Positions 1-10,304 are shown, counted from the stretch's first letter. The stretch is DNA of 64,000 bases from Syngnathus acus (GCF_901709675.1 NC_051098.1:2160500-2224499); one strand, 5' to 3'. The notes: a model not told the origin generated them from the sequence alone. A program made the numbers and translations.

Positions 1-2811
1 AGCAGCATTTTGTACTAACTGTAGACTTTTGATGCGGGACTTAGGAAGACCAGAGAATAGTACATTACAGTAGTCCAGGCGCGACGTGACGAACGCATGT
101 ATAATAGTTTCCGCATCACCGGTCGAGAGGATCGGACGAATCTTTGCAATATTACGAAGGTGAAAGAACGCAATTCTGGTTATATTCTTAATGTGCTTTT
201 GAAAGGAGAGAGTTTGGTCAAACATTACCCCGAGATTAGTTACAGTATCGCTCTGAGTGATAGTACGGTTATCTATAGTTATAGCGGTTTCCTTGAACAA
301 GTGTTGAAAACGAGTTGGACCAATTATCAACATCTCAGTTTTATCTGGGTTAAGACGAAGGAAGTTGAGAGACATCCATTGCTTGATCTCCGCAAGGCAT
401 GCCTCAAGATTACAACAATCACGCGGATCTGTCATCGATAACGGCATATATAATTGGGTGTCATCCGCGTAGCATTGAAAACTAATATTATATTTACGTA
501 TTATGTCCCCAAGCGGGATCATATAAATATTAAATAAAATTGGTCCGAGAACCGATCCCTGTGGGACACCACACGTAACATTATAGAGCTCAGAGGACGC
601 ATTGCCATGGACCACTCGGTGCGTCCTATTTGATAGATAGGAATGGAACCAGCCTAGTGCTGACCCTGAAATACCAACACAACTTTTAAGACGCCCTAAT
701 AAAATATCAAAGTCTACAGTGTCGAAGGCAGCACTAAGATCGAGTAGTAACAGTACAGATGAAGTGTTTGAATCCATAGCTATGAGGAGATCGTTAGTCA
801 CTTTAGCAAGTGCTGTCTCAGTGGAATGATTAGCTCTAAAACCAGACTGAAAAGAGTCATATCGATTATTGGCGACCATGTAATCAATAAGCTGCTGTGC
901 TACTACTTTTTCAAGAAGTTTTGCTATAAATGGGAGGTTTGAAACTGGCCTATAATTACTGAGACAGTCCGGGTCAAGATTTGGTCGCTTAAGCAACGGT
1001 TTAATGATAGCGGTTTTGAAGGCTGTTGGCACTATCCCAGAGGAGACAGACAGCTTGATTATATTTAAGACAGACGGTCCTAAAATATGAAATAATTCTT
1101 TAAGTAGTTTGGCTGGAAAAGGGTCGAGCAAACATGTTGTTTGTTTAGCCGCACTAACCATTTGTGTAAGCCTTTCAAGGGACACGCTATTAAAAGTTGA
1201 GAGGGTTGTTGCATGATCATCAGCGTTGGTAAACGGCGGGCTCGACCGCGCGATTGGAATGGTATTCTTGATCTCGTCCCTAATGGACTCAATCTTTTGA
1301 GCAAAAAATTTAATGAACTCGTCAGCTGAGTGGAAGGAATTATCGGGGGTCGGCTGGCGTAGAGTCAGCTTTGCCACTGTATCAAATAGGTGTTTCGGAT
1401 TGTTTTTATTGAGATTAATAACTTGCGAGAAATACCGAGTTTTTGCTAAGATAAGCGCATCTTTATATTTCAGGAGGCTGTCCTGCCATGCCTGATGGAA
1501 AACCTCAAGTTTGGTTAGACGCCATCTGCGCTCATGCTTTCTACATAATTGCTTAAGCGTACGCGTTTCATCTGTGAACCACGGAGTAGGCAATCTACGG
1601 CGAGTTTTCAGACATAACGGCGCCACAGAGTCAATGGCATTTAACAATGTCGCATTGAATTCATTTGTAAGGTTATCAACAGAGCCGGTGTACGCGGGAA
1701 ATATGGCAGTTGCCGGCGACAGTAACTCAGATAGCGCAGTTGCAGTCATGGAGTTAAAATTACGGCTCCTATAATTCCGATTGCTCTCTTGTCTTTGACA
1801 AGAAACTAAAATTTCAAATTTTATTAAGTAATGATCAGACAAAACAGTAGTGTATGGCAGTACTGCTATATTTGAGGTTGCAAGTCCTCGGGATAATACC
1901 AGATCTATGGTATTTCCATTCTTATGCGTTGCTGCCTGTACGGCTTGCGAAAAACCAAACATATCAGTTAAAGTCTGAAACGCCGAAGTAAGTGGCTCTG
2001 ACGGTAAATTCATGTGGATGTTGAAATCACCCATGATAATTATATTATCGGCATTGGTTACGAGATCAGCCACGAATTCTGAAAATTCATCCAGGAAGCC
2101 AGAGTAAGCCCCGGGTGGACGGTAAATAACAGCAAGATAAAATGACGGTAAAGCGGTGGATCGGACAGTGAGAACTTCAAATGTTTTAAATACATTGGTC
2201 GAACGAGGCCTAAGTCTCAGCTCAGAATTCGAGATGAGGGCGACACCCCCACCCTTTTTTCGAGGACGCGCCACATGCGAGCTCACAAAATTTGGAGGCG
2301 AGGCCTCATTAAGCGGCAGCAGTTCATTAGGTTTTAACCAGGTCTCGCAGAGACCAAAAACGTTTAGATTATGTTCCGTGATGAGGTCATTAACGAGAAC
2401 TGCTTTTGTATGAAGCGATCTAATATTCATAAAACCGAGTTTAAGCGTAATCGGTCGATCAGGGTGCGTATCTATCGAAGGATATTTAAACGAGATGCGA
2501 GTAAGATTGTGTTCTCTAGGCCTGACATCACCTCTCGAATGTTTGTTAGCGCGGCGGGACGATACGACCGTGGGAATCTGATAGTAAATATTTGTTACAC
2601 ATGTAAAATTATCTGAAACAGGCACCGTTTCATCAGCAAAACCGGTTGGGGTGGAGTGATTGGATTTGTCTACTACCCCAGTAGAAAGTGTGTTTATGTG
2701 TACTGTGGCACTATTCAAACTGTCACGCTCTAGTCTACACAAGGAGCTATGTGCATGCTGGAAGTCTAGCCTAGCGCTAGTTAACTTTAGCTTAACAGAC
2801 TCCAAACCCAT
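1..2811 (-). CDS. L2-type LINE ORF2: APE endonuclease and reverse transcriptase (3' end beyond window)
   Basis: This ORF should nick target DNA and reverse transcribe the element RNA. The frame has no stop from 2862 to base 1 (954 codons). The first in-frame Met is at 2811; the stop of ORF1 lies in the same frame at 2865-2863. The endonuclease begins near 2433 (NIRSLHTK) and keeps the expected motifs: CETWL, YRPPG, GDFNIH near 2031, a TIDLV block and SDHYL. The RT follows: SNYRPVS near 957, FRANHSTE, DLSAAFDTVD near 740, GVPQGSVLGP near 570 and the catalytic YADD at 471-460. It then continues through LGVMF to RLDYCNVLFSGLP, so perhaps 100 residues are missing beyond the edge. All catalytic blocks I looked for are present. 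Activity is inferred, not shown. Confidence 0.88.
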   Translation of the reverse strand, partial: MGLESVKLKLTSARLDFQHAHSSLCRLERDSLNSATVHINTLSTGVVDKSNHSTPTGFADETVPVSDNFTCVTNIYYQIPTVVSSRRANKHSRGDVRPREHNLTRISFKYPSIDTHPDRPITLKLGFMNIRSLHTKAVLVNDLITEHNLNVFGLCETWLKPNELLPLNEASPPNFVSSHVARPRKKGGGVALISNSELRLRPRSTNVFKTFEVLTVRSTALPSFYLAVIYRPPGAYSGFLDEFSEFVADLVTNADNIIIMGDFNIHMNLPSEPLTSAFQTLTDMFGFSQAVQAATHKNGNTIDLVLSRGLATSNIAVLPYTTVLSDHYLIKFEILVSCQRQESNRNYRSRNFNSMTATALSELLSPATAIFPAYTGSVDNLTNEFNATLLNAIDSVAPLCLKTRRRLPTPWFTDETRTLKQLCRKHERRWRLTKLEVFHQAWQDSLLKYKDALILAKTRYFSQVINLNKNNPKHLFDTVAKLTLRQPTPDNSFHSADEFIKFFAQKIESIRDEIKNTIPIARSSPPFTNADDHATTLSTFNSVSLERLTQMVSAAKQTTCLLDPFPAKLLKELFHILGPSVLNIIKLSVSSGIVPTAFKTAIIKPLLKRPNLDPDCLSNYRPVSNLPFIAKLLEKVVAQQLIDYMVANNRYDSFQSGFRANHSTETALAKVTNDLLIAMDSNTSSVLLLLDLSAAFDTVDFDILLGRLKSCVGISGSALGWFHSYLSNRTHRVVHGNASSELYNVTCGVPQGSVLGPILFNIYMIPLGDIIRKYNISFQCYADDTQLYMPLSMTDPRDCCNLEACLAEIKQWMSLNFLRLNPDKTEMLIIGPTRFQHLFKETAITIDNRTITQSDTVTNLGVMFDQTLSFQKHIKNITRIAFFHLRNIAKIRPILSTGDAETIIHAFVTSRLDYCNVLFSGLPKSRIKSLQLVQNAA

Positions 2812-2862
2812 CCTGACAGGTGGTCTAATCACCTGTGCCCCGGCCTGCTCTAAAGTGACCTG

Positions 2863-3657
2863 TCATGCGTGGCTCAAACAGTAATCTATATTCCTAGAAA
2901 GAGTGAAGGCGCCTTCACGGTTAGGGTGAAGGCCGTCCGTCCTCAGCAGGTCGGGGCGGCCCCAGAAGGAGGGCCAGTTATCTATAAAATACAGTCCCTG
3001 CTTATTACAGAACCCAGCCATCCATCGATTAAGGGAGACTAATCTACTAAACCTCTCATCAGTGCCTCTCCCAGGCAGGGGGCCAGAGACAAATACTCGA
3101 TGCCGACTCATCTTTCTGGCGAGATCACAAGTCCTCGCTATGTTTCTCTTTGTGATCTCCGATTGCCTCATCCTAACATCATTGGAGCCGACGTGTATCA
3201 CTATGTCCGAGTAGCTAGTGTTGTTGGAACTACGCTGTTGACTAGACCTATTGCGAGTCAGCTCCCTAAGATTAGCTTCTATGTCGGGTGCTCTGCCCCC
3301 AGGAATACACATTACCGTGGCTGGATTTTTAAGCGTAATATTTCGGGTAATGGAGTCACCTATGACCAAAGTGCGACGGCCAGTAGACCGAGATGACTTT
3401 GGACGGCTATGCGTCTTACCTGGCTCATCGCGATTAGCAAGCCGCTTGGGGCTAATGCTAACTGGGCTAGCGGGCTGACTACAGTCCGCGACTGTATCCG
3501 CCACATCTACGGTTATCGCGCAATTCTGCTCTAACTGGCGGACACGTCCCTCTAGCAGGGACAATCTCTCTAAGAGAAGGGTGCAGTTGGTGCACGAAGC
3601 CGTACAAACCTCTTGATCCGCAGCCATACTTTGTGTCCGATGATCGACGGTAGACAA
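2863..3657 (-). CDS. L2-type LINE ORF1 with SGNH/GDSL esterase-like domain (264 aa)
   Basis: A 264-residue ORF1 protein. Residues 16-49 hold a Cys-rich start (C18, C22, C25) and a short leucine-rich helix (LLERLSLLEGRVRQLEQN), a likely coiled coil. From about residue 95 to the end is an SGNH hydrolase-like domain: block I GDS at 100-102, the GSND block at 157-160 and the DGLH block at 241-244, so the Ser, Asn, Asp and His signature residues are all present. Esterase domains in ORF1 are known in CR1/L2-group LINEs, where they are thought to help RNA or membrane association; the role here is inference. The linker at residues 60-95 is basic and Ser-rich. It ends in CLSHA and a TGA in the same frame as ORF2. 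Confidence 0.88.
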   Translation of the reverse strand: MSTVDHRTQSMAADQEVCTASCTNCTLLLERLSLLEGRVRQLEQNCAITVDVADTVADCSQPASPVSISPKRLANRDEPGKTHSRPKSSRSTGRRTLVIGDSITRNITLKNPATVMCIPGGRAPDIEANLRELTRNRSSQQRSSNNTSYSDIVIHVGSNDVRMRQSEITKRNIARTCDLARKMSRHRVFVSGPLPGRGTDERFSRLVSLNRWMAGFCNKQGLYFIDNWPSFWGRPDLLRTDGLHPNREGAFTLSRNIDYCLSHA

Positions 3658-3848
3658 ACGGCCACGAAGCCTCCGCTCTCCCAGGCACTCCGGCTGCGAA
3701 GTAAAAAAGATCGAACAGTGTAATAAAAAGATTCAGACTTACTTTAGAGTCAGGGAGATGAGTTCCACGCTGGAGAAACAAAATCGTCCAAGCCTGAAAA
3801 GTATTGGCAGTCTGGGCTGAGAAGGAAGAGGGCGTCCGGCAGGAAACC

Positions 3849-5942
3849 CGGAATGATGGTGTTAAACGCTGAGCTGAAGTCCAGGAACAGCAACCGCACG
3901 TGGGTGTTCCTCTCCTCCAGGTGAGCCAGGCTCAGGTGAAGAACGGAGGAGATGGCATCCTCAGTGGAGCGGTTCTGCCGGTAGGCAAACTGGAACGGAT
4001 CGAATGCTGGGGGGAGTCTGGAGACGATGTGATCTTTGAGCAGCCTTGCGAAGCACTTCATCATGATGGGAGTCAGTGCCACAGGTCTGTAGTCATTCCA
4101 TGAGGTGATTTGAGGTTTCTTCGGCACCGGAATGATGGAGGCAGCCTTGAAGCACACTGGCACTTTGGCTTGGTCCAGCGAGATGTTAAAAATGTCTGTG
4201 ATGACACCAGCCAGCTGGCCTGCACATTCCTTGAACACCCGCCCAGGTATGTTGTCGGGGCCTGGGGCCTTACGTGGGTTGACTCTTCTCAGAGTCTTCC
4301 ACACGTCGGCTGAGTCAAGGCAGAGGGCCTCCTCTTCCTGGTGGGGAACAGTTTTAACTGCAGGAGTGCTGTTTAGTGCCTCAAAACGCCCAAAGAAGTT
4401 ATTTAGACCATTTAGGAAGTCAGCATCAACCTCACCCACCGGGGGGGAGGGTAAGTTGTAGTCCGTGATCGCCCGTATGCCTTGCCACATACTCCTGGTG
4501 TTATTGGCGTCGTGGAAAAAATCCTGAATTTTCCGACTGTGGCTTCGCTTCGCTAGCCTGATGGCACGGTTCAAGTTGGCTCTCGCTGTCCTCAGTGCCT
4601 CCTTGTCGCCAGACTTGAAGGCTGAGTTCCGTGCTCGTAGCGTATGACGTACATCCTCAGTCATCCAGGGTCGTTGGTTGGCTCGGGTGATGATGTTCTT
4701 AGTGGTGCTGACGTCCTCGGAGCATTTGTTGATGTAGGCTGACACAGTCATGGCGTACTCATCAATGTCGATCTGATTGTCATATGTTGCTGCTGATTTG
4801 AACATGTCCCAGTCAGAGCACTCAAAGCAGTCCTGGAGTGCCTCCATGGCCCCCTCAGACCACACCCTCACCTGCTTCACTGTGGGTTTTGCTCTGATCA
4901 GCAGGGGCCTGTATGCAGGGGTTAGCATAACAGATAGGTGGTCTGAAGAGCCGAGGTGGGGGCGGGGGGCTGCTCTGAATGCATCCTTTATATTGGTGTA
5001 AACCAAGTCCAGAGTGTTCTCTCCCCGAGTTGGAAAATCCACGTGTTGGTAAAAATGAGGGAGAATAGTCTTCATGCTAGCCTGGTTGAAGTCCCCAGCA
5101 ATGATGAAAACCCCCTCTGTGTGCGTGGATTGCAGCTCACTGATTGTCCGATAGAGAACCCTCATGGCCTCTTTAGTGTTAGCGCTAGGAGGCACGTACA
5201 CAGCCGTGATGCTAACAACAGTAAACTCTCTGGGCAGGTAGAAGGGTCTGCAGTTAACAGTCAAAAGCTCGATGTCCGAAGAGCAGAAGCTGGCGACAGA
5301 TCTAGCATTTTTGCACCAGTTGTTGTTGATGTAGACACACAGCCCACCTCCTCGGGATTTACCGCTTAGCTCGCTGTTTCTGTCGGCGCGGAATGTAGCG
5401 AGCCCCTCCAGGCTAACGGCGTTGTCCGGCATTGATGAGTTCAGCCATGTCTCCGTCAGGATGAGAGCGCAGCAGTTTCTAACTTCCCTCTTTGAAGAGA
5501 GTTCCAGTTTTAGATGGTCCATTTCATTATCCAGTGAGCGGACGTTGGAGAGGAAGATGGATGGAAGCGGCGGTTTGTAGGGGTTAGCTCTAAGCTTAGC
5601 CGTTAGCCCACCTCGACAGCCGCGCTTTCGCCGCCGGTCACACCGCCTACGCTTACTCCTCCTCCGGCGTGTGCTGCCCGGCGAGCCCGCTGCGTCGTGA
5701 GCTTCTGGGGCTAGCGCCCTAAGCACTCCGAGGCTACGCAAACAGACTAGGGTAGTTGTGGCTACGAGTCCGAAAACACTCGATGACCGTACCTCCAGCA
5801 GGCGCTGGCGATCATACACTAATCTACTGGATGGATAAACTAAACTTTGTGTTGTTTGTAGTGTCCTAGGCGACATATTTTGTGAAAATCCTCGTCGATT
5901 GCTGAGACTCGTAGCGGCCGCGGCCAACTGGGGCGCCGCCAT
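3849..5942 (-). pseudogene. Rex1-like LINE ORF: endonuclease plus truncated RT
   Basis: The open frame continues to 3750 (730 aa) but only the first ~698 residues belong to the LINE; the last ~32 are read-through into the adjoining L2-type leader. A basic tract (residues 91-111, many Arg/Lys) precedes an APE-type endonuclease from about residue 130 (SNVRSLDNE) with TETWL at 163-167, YVPPS at 249-253, AGDFNQ at 282-287, NTLDLVY and SSDHLS at 332-337. The RT starts after about residue 540: KAPGPDNIPGRVFKECAG, then [31 protein letters not shown] and [15 protein letters not shown]. The FADD catalytic block and thumb are absent, so the protein cannot be a working RT. No frameshift is visible in what remains, so the copy was probably young when it was split. 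Start chosen at the ATG at 5942 because it overlaps the conserved AGATGGCGGC motif. Confidence 0.8.
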
Positions 5943-5953
5943 CTAAACCGGAA
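5936..5953 (-). promoter_or_regulatory. YY1-like plus ETS-like motif at the LINE 5' end
   Basis: Minus strand reads TTTCCGGTTTAGATGGCGGC across the first codons of the Rex1-like ORF. AGATGGCGGC matches the YY1 core and CCGG the ETS core. YY1 sites at LINE 5' ends are established for human L1. A matching arrangement occurs at 58053-58070. Confidence 0.45.
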
Positions 5954-5957
5954 ACCA

Positions 5958-6921
5958 CATATCAAGCATATCAGATCCAAGCTGGCAAGTACTGTGGGGA
6001 TTTTATGTAAAACAAGACATATTCTGAACAACAAATCACTGCAAACACTGTACTGCACACTCTTCTTACCATATCTGAATTATTGTGTCGAAGTATGGGG
6101 AAACACCTACAGGAGTAACCTGCAGACAATATACAACATGCAAAAGAGAGCAATAAAGATAGTAAATAAGGTAGGATATTATGAACACACAAATGCACTG
6201 TTTCTAGAAACACAGTCATTCAAATTTCGGGATCTGGTAGAATTAAAAACTGCTCAGTTTTTGTTTAAAGCACGTCAAAATTCACTCCCTGGAAATATTC
6301 AAAGATTGTTTAGTGAGCGAGAAGGGGGATATGAGCTGAGAGGCAGATTGAACCTCTAACAACCGATTGCTCATAGCACTTTGAAGAGCATGTCTGTCTG
6401 TCTGTGGGGTGAAACTGTGGAACAAATTGCCGGAAGAGATCAAGAAATGTAAAAATCTTGTCCACTTAAAAAAAAGTACAAAAACTTTATTCTGGAGAAG
6501 AACAAATATGATGGGAGGTAAATCAGGACCTATGGGACATTTTGTATTTCTATTATTTGTGTATGTGTATAGGTGGTAGGTGGCGTGTATATGGGCATGT
6601 ATGTAGTATATGTATGAACACTAGGTGTTGTAAATATATACATGTGTGTATTTAGATGTATGCATGTGTACTGCATATGCCTACATGTAAGACTTAAAGG
6701 TAAACAGGTTAGGGCATTTACAAGCTATTTAGCTTCAGCCTTAACCCTTTCGGTCAGCTTTCTGAACTTTGAGCCTTCGGGCTCTTTTCATTTTGTTTTG
6801 TTTTGTTTTGTTTCTGTGTTATGTTTTTTTTTTCTTCGCCTTCTGTGGATACTTTCGTACTGAATATGATGTATATATTTTGCTGATCGAAATAAACTAA
6901 ACTAAACTAAAAAAAACTAAA
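5958..6921 (+). pseudogene. 5'-truncated LINE: end of RT and 3' UTR
   Basis: The frame through 5994-6359 (RSKLASTVGILCKTRHI, LPYLNYCVEVWGN, MQKRAIKIVNK) is the thumb and C-terminal region after the RT of a LINE. A further stretch around 6408-6510, in another frame, reads GVKLWNKLPEEIKKCKN, typical of the end of such ORFs. The remaining 400 bases look like a 3' UTR and end in an AAACT-type tandem tail at 6889-6921. It lacks endonuclease and RT core and is not the same family as the Rex1-like copy beside it. Its 5' end abuts the 5' end of that copy head to head. Confidence 0.7.
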
Positions 6922-8860
6922 CAATTGTGCGCATGGTTAGAATTTTCTTTCTTTTGGTATTTTGCTAGACACGTGCAGGTAGAAGGGCACATTTACGCAG
7001 TAATGGGATGGAACACAGCTGACTCACACACAATTAAAGCTGATCCCTTCATACCCTTTAAAATCACTGCAGTCTTTGACATTGTGGAAGCAGAAATTGA
7101 ATCACTGAGGTCTGCAAGATACTGGGGTGCATAAAGTATATTTATAAAATGCATGAGCTCCCCTTGCGGATGATGTACTCAGTCCACCCCTACTACGCCT
7201 ACAACTACCATTGACTGGCGGATCGAGACTTCAACCCTTGGAGTGACCAAAGCTATCTCAGGGAGTCTGCAAAACAAAAACTTGGGAACGCATTGTTAAT
7301 GATCAACATCCATTTTATATTGAAAATTAGCGCACATGCAAGCTCACACGCATGCACACACACGCACGTACACACACAAACACACACTCGCACACACGCG
7401 TAAACCCTTTTCCCCATCACAATAAGCTACTTGCAGATCTCCGGATGGATTATGGGTAAGGTAAAATAAGATAGTTCCATCTTGAAAATGCATACTCTAC
7501 TCCTTGCTGAAAATGGCGCATGAATGACTCTCCCCAGACGACCAGGTGTCGATGACTTCTCCCGTAAAGCTTTACGGTTTAAGATTAAATCTTTTTCCTT
7601 TATTTCTTGTTCCAAAATGGAAAGTTGATTGTATGCATATTGTATGCATGTTAGTTGGTAAACGGGTGTGTCTGACTAGTTGTTGTTTTTTTCATTATCT
7701 TGTTTGTTAGAAACAAAACTTGTTAAACTTGTGCCACAGCTGAAATAAGTGTGTTGATTAATGAATTGTTGGCTCAAGTCCACCCCTTGGTGCTTCCTTG
7801 TCGGCAGTGCCCACAGAAGCAAACCATGTTGTGGACACTTGTACAATAATCTGTTACGTCCGAGGCCAGGGCATTGCCTAAAAAAAACAATCGAAAAGTA
7901 AGGATTTGAAGGTAAACAGTGAAAAATTAAATAAAATAAAATTTTGTTTAAGGGCCCAATTTGGTTAGGAGCCGCTTTGTTTTTCATTGTTCCTTGTTCT
8001 AAATGTCCTTAACCTGTTTGTAAATATTTTAAGGTGTTGTGTCTTTGCTTGTGTGACGCATATTGTTGTCTTGTCTGAAAATGTGCTTTGTAAATAAAGT
8101 TGCCTTGCTTTCTTGCCTTGTTCATGTTTCTATCCCCAGGGCTGCCTGCACGGAAGATCAACTCCCAGGCTCCAGGTGCCCGAACTCATTCATGTCTGTT
8201 CTCATTACCCATTTGGTAAACAAGTAATTTGGGGCAGAAAGAAGGGAGAACAGATGACCACTGCCAACTGACCTTTTCTCCCTCAATTTAAATCCCCAAC
8301 ACTGGGCCCAAAGAGTGTGACAATCTGGCTTGGAAGAATTGACACCCTCATCTGAGCATAGCCCAGCCCCATACACTATCACTGTGTCACTCTCTAAAGC
8401 AGAACAAGGAAGCAGATGTCACGGGCAGCAGAGGCATGAAGGCACCAGCAGCAAGAAAGGCAGCAGTGGCGAGGAGCTTGCTCGGCAGTCTGCCTGGCAT
8501 ACTGTGGACTTTTTCTCTCATATGGTGGCTTATTAAAGTCACGAAGTGAACATATTAATGTCACCTAGTGAAAATGTTAAAGTCACCTGGTGCAAGAAAA
8601 CGATTTCCATCCATAGGCAAGCAATCTGGTTATCCACTCAATAGCAGGTGGTTGATGAGAGAAACAATGATATGACGTCACCCGTTCCAACATTGCGCCA
8701 TCCAGTACAGGTCTCAAGCCGAAAGAGTCAGCAGGTGCCGCGGCAGCAGCAGGCATGCCTCGCGGGCAGCCAGCTTTTCAATGACAGATTGATGAACTTT
8801 TCGGGGTCATGAAAGGAGCGTCCACGTCGCGGCCCCGGGAGTATTGACGAGATCAACTAG
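6922..8860. other. No recognisable gene
   Basis: About 1.9 kb where I find no repeat family or coding similarity apart from a CA-rich stretch. Short ORFs (6925-7134, 8330-8536 on plus) resemble nothing I know and have no splice or domain support. Several TTTGTAAATA and AATAAA-like motifs occur near 8030-8100, which could be an old retroelement tail. Confidence 0.5.
7337..7402. repeat. Imperfect (CA)n microsatellite
   Basis: Interrupted CA/CG-rich tract of ACAC and CGCA units. Confidence 0.85.
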
Positions 8861-8864
8861 ATCG

Positions 8865-8880
8865 AGAAGAAGAAGAAGAA
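8865..8880. repeat. (GAA)n microsatellite
   Basis: Five GAA units just upstream of the ATTG repeat. Confidence 0.8.
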
Positions 8881-8913
8881 GCAGCTCCATTTTTCTCACA
8901 AGACACCGAGAAC

Positions 8914-8970
8914 CATTGATTGATTGATTGATTGAACATTTAATGATCCCCAGGGGTGGGGAAATTCAGG
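8914..8970 (-). repeat. LINE/SINE 3' tail fragment with (TCAA)n end
   Basis: Minus strand reads GAATTTCCCC, then GGGGATCATTAAATG, then TCAA repeats. GAATTTCCCC...GGGATCAATAAA followed by a 4-base repeat is a common 3' end of teleost LINEs. Only the tail is present. Confidence 0.45.
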
Positions 8971-9939
8971 CCCCAGCAGTATTCATACCACAGAGCGGGT
9001 ATATAAAAGACACACAGAGGGCATGAGCGCAACTCAATAGGCTCTTATAAGGCAGCCACACAACGGCACCACAAAGAAAGCCAGTAAGTGCGAAAGTTAA
9101 AAGCCATCATAACAAAGCAACAAGACAAAGGGAAACAAAAAAAAAAAAACAGCTTGGGCTCTATATTAATTGAGAATGTAGCTATGCTTAAGAATAAACA
9201 CGGTTGTATTCTAATGTTTATGCCAACGCAAGCCTTGATGCCCTATTTTGGGAATTTGGTTCATCTCACTGAGCCATACTTGGGGTTCTGCCCTACAGAG
9301 GGTGTATGTGTCTGGCGCATCTGAAAGATTTGGTGGCTGAAAGCAGAATAAACTTTACATCTGGTGGAACTACAGAGTATTGATGTGGGTAGTGTAACAT
9401 GATTTCAGTGCTGGCAGCCAACTTATGAGTTGCGTGTACATGTGTGGTGGATGCATGTCATCATATCTCATTCATAAACGTGACAACAGCGTGCATCAAA
9501 CCCTCTGAATAACGGAAGAAATCAATTCATTGAACGGATTATCATGATCATAATCTTTCCTGTATATTTTTAAAACTGGCTGCAGCACAGCAATAGAGGG
9601 TGGATGAGGAAGGGCACGGCAAAAAGACAATTTCAAAGTGCTGACTTCACAGATTTGTGATCTCCTTGGCCAGCTTTACAACAGAAGTTTTCCATGTAGT
9701 TCTTTATGAACATACTTTGCATGCTTTGACCTCCTGGATAGATTCCAGTCAATGAGTTACTAGCTAGTTATAGTCTAACGAAGCTAAATAGTTACAACAA
9801 AGATTATTAGTTTCTAGCATGCTGGCAACAACAAAGTTAACCAGCGACTAGCTAGCTGAGTAACGATAATAAATAATATTAATACTATTAGTTACTGGCC
9901 AGTTGATAACTTCCCAATTAGGATTTCCTTTGCCATGAT
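8971..9939. other. No recognisable gene
   Basis: Nearly 1 kb with an A-rich run at 9137-9150 and one short ORF (9088-9324, plus) that I do not recognise. No repeat ends or target duplications seen. Confidence 0.5.
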
Positions 9940-10304
9940 TGTCAGGAAATGAGTGGAGCCAGGGCGACTAAATGCAGCTTGGACCAGAATTTATTGAAGG
10001 GAAAAGGGAGACGGGATAGAGACTCACGGCCAGCAAACAGACAGACCGACCGACAGAAGTCCACTTGGAGACTGATAAAATTCTGACTATGAGCCTCCAG
10101 ACAAGACCGGGGGGAAACTACACGACGGGAACACTGGGCGTGGACAGGGACGGAAGACAACAGTAGATACCGACAGGGAGAAACACACGGGCAGGGCTTA
10201 AATACACAAGGTAACAAGAGGGAGTAGGTGACAGACATGACGATAACGAAGGGGTGTGGCTGAGGGAAGTTGGCGGCCGAGCGTGCTCTGGCACGGGCGT
10301 GACA
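9940..10304 (-). mobile_element. Solo LTR 1, Ty3/gypsy-type, TSD ATGAT
   Basis: A 365-base element that reads TG...CA on the minus strand (TGTCACGCCC ... CCTGACA), flanked on both sides by a perfect 5-base duplication ATGAT (9935-9939 and 10305-10309). On the minus strand it has a TATTTAAG box near 10200 and an AATAAA signal in CCTTCAATAAATTC near 9990. TG/CA ends, 5-base duplication, TATA and polyA signals together identify an LTR, here with no internal region. Same subfamily as solo LTR 3 (26564-26944). Confidence 0.88.

Larger units (their letters stand above)
1..3848 (-). mobile_element. L2-type LINE, apparently intact, cut only by the window edge
   Basis: A non-LTR retrotransposon on the minus strand: a leader of about 190 bases (3658-3848), ORF1 (3657-2863) and ORF2 (2811 down to base 1). 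I translated every codon of bases 1-2862 on the minus strand and met no stop, so nothing seen breaks either ORF. Its right boundary is inferred from where the surrounding Rex1-like RT loses homology, just after the FNTIIP motif near 3849. The 3' end, tail and target-site duplication lie outside the window. The L2/CR1-group assignment rests on an ORF1 with an esterase domain, an APE-type endonuclease followed by RT in ORF2, and the RT motif style (GFRANHSTETAL, GVPQGSVLGP, CYADDTQLY). Confidence 0.85.
3849..5955 (-). mobile_element. Rex1-like (CR1-group) LINE, 5' two thirds, split by the L2-type LINE
   Basis: The 5' part of a LINE on the minus strand. It starts around 5955-5942, where a short leader with a TTCCGG and AGATGGCGGC motif meets the start codon. 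Homology stops inside the RT at about 3849, where the L2-type element begins. The missing 3' part should lie left of the window if this is a simple nested insertion. Smaller pieces of the same or close families are at 12361-12945, 16056-18196, 43465-44594 and 50402-50727, and probably 37718-38170 and 58050-58769. Confidence 0.75.

Noticed and set aside
97-2884. Plus-strand ORFs over the first 3 kb (for example 97-441, 2156-2413)
   Set aside because: Antisense shadows of the L2-type ORF2.
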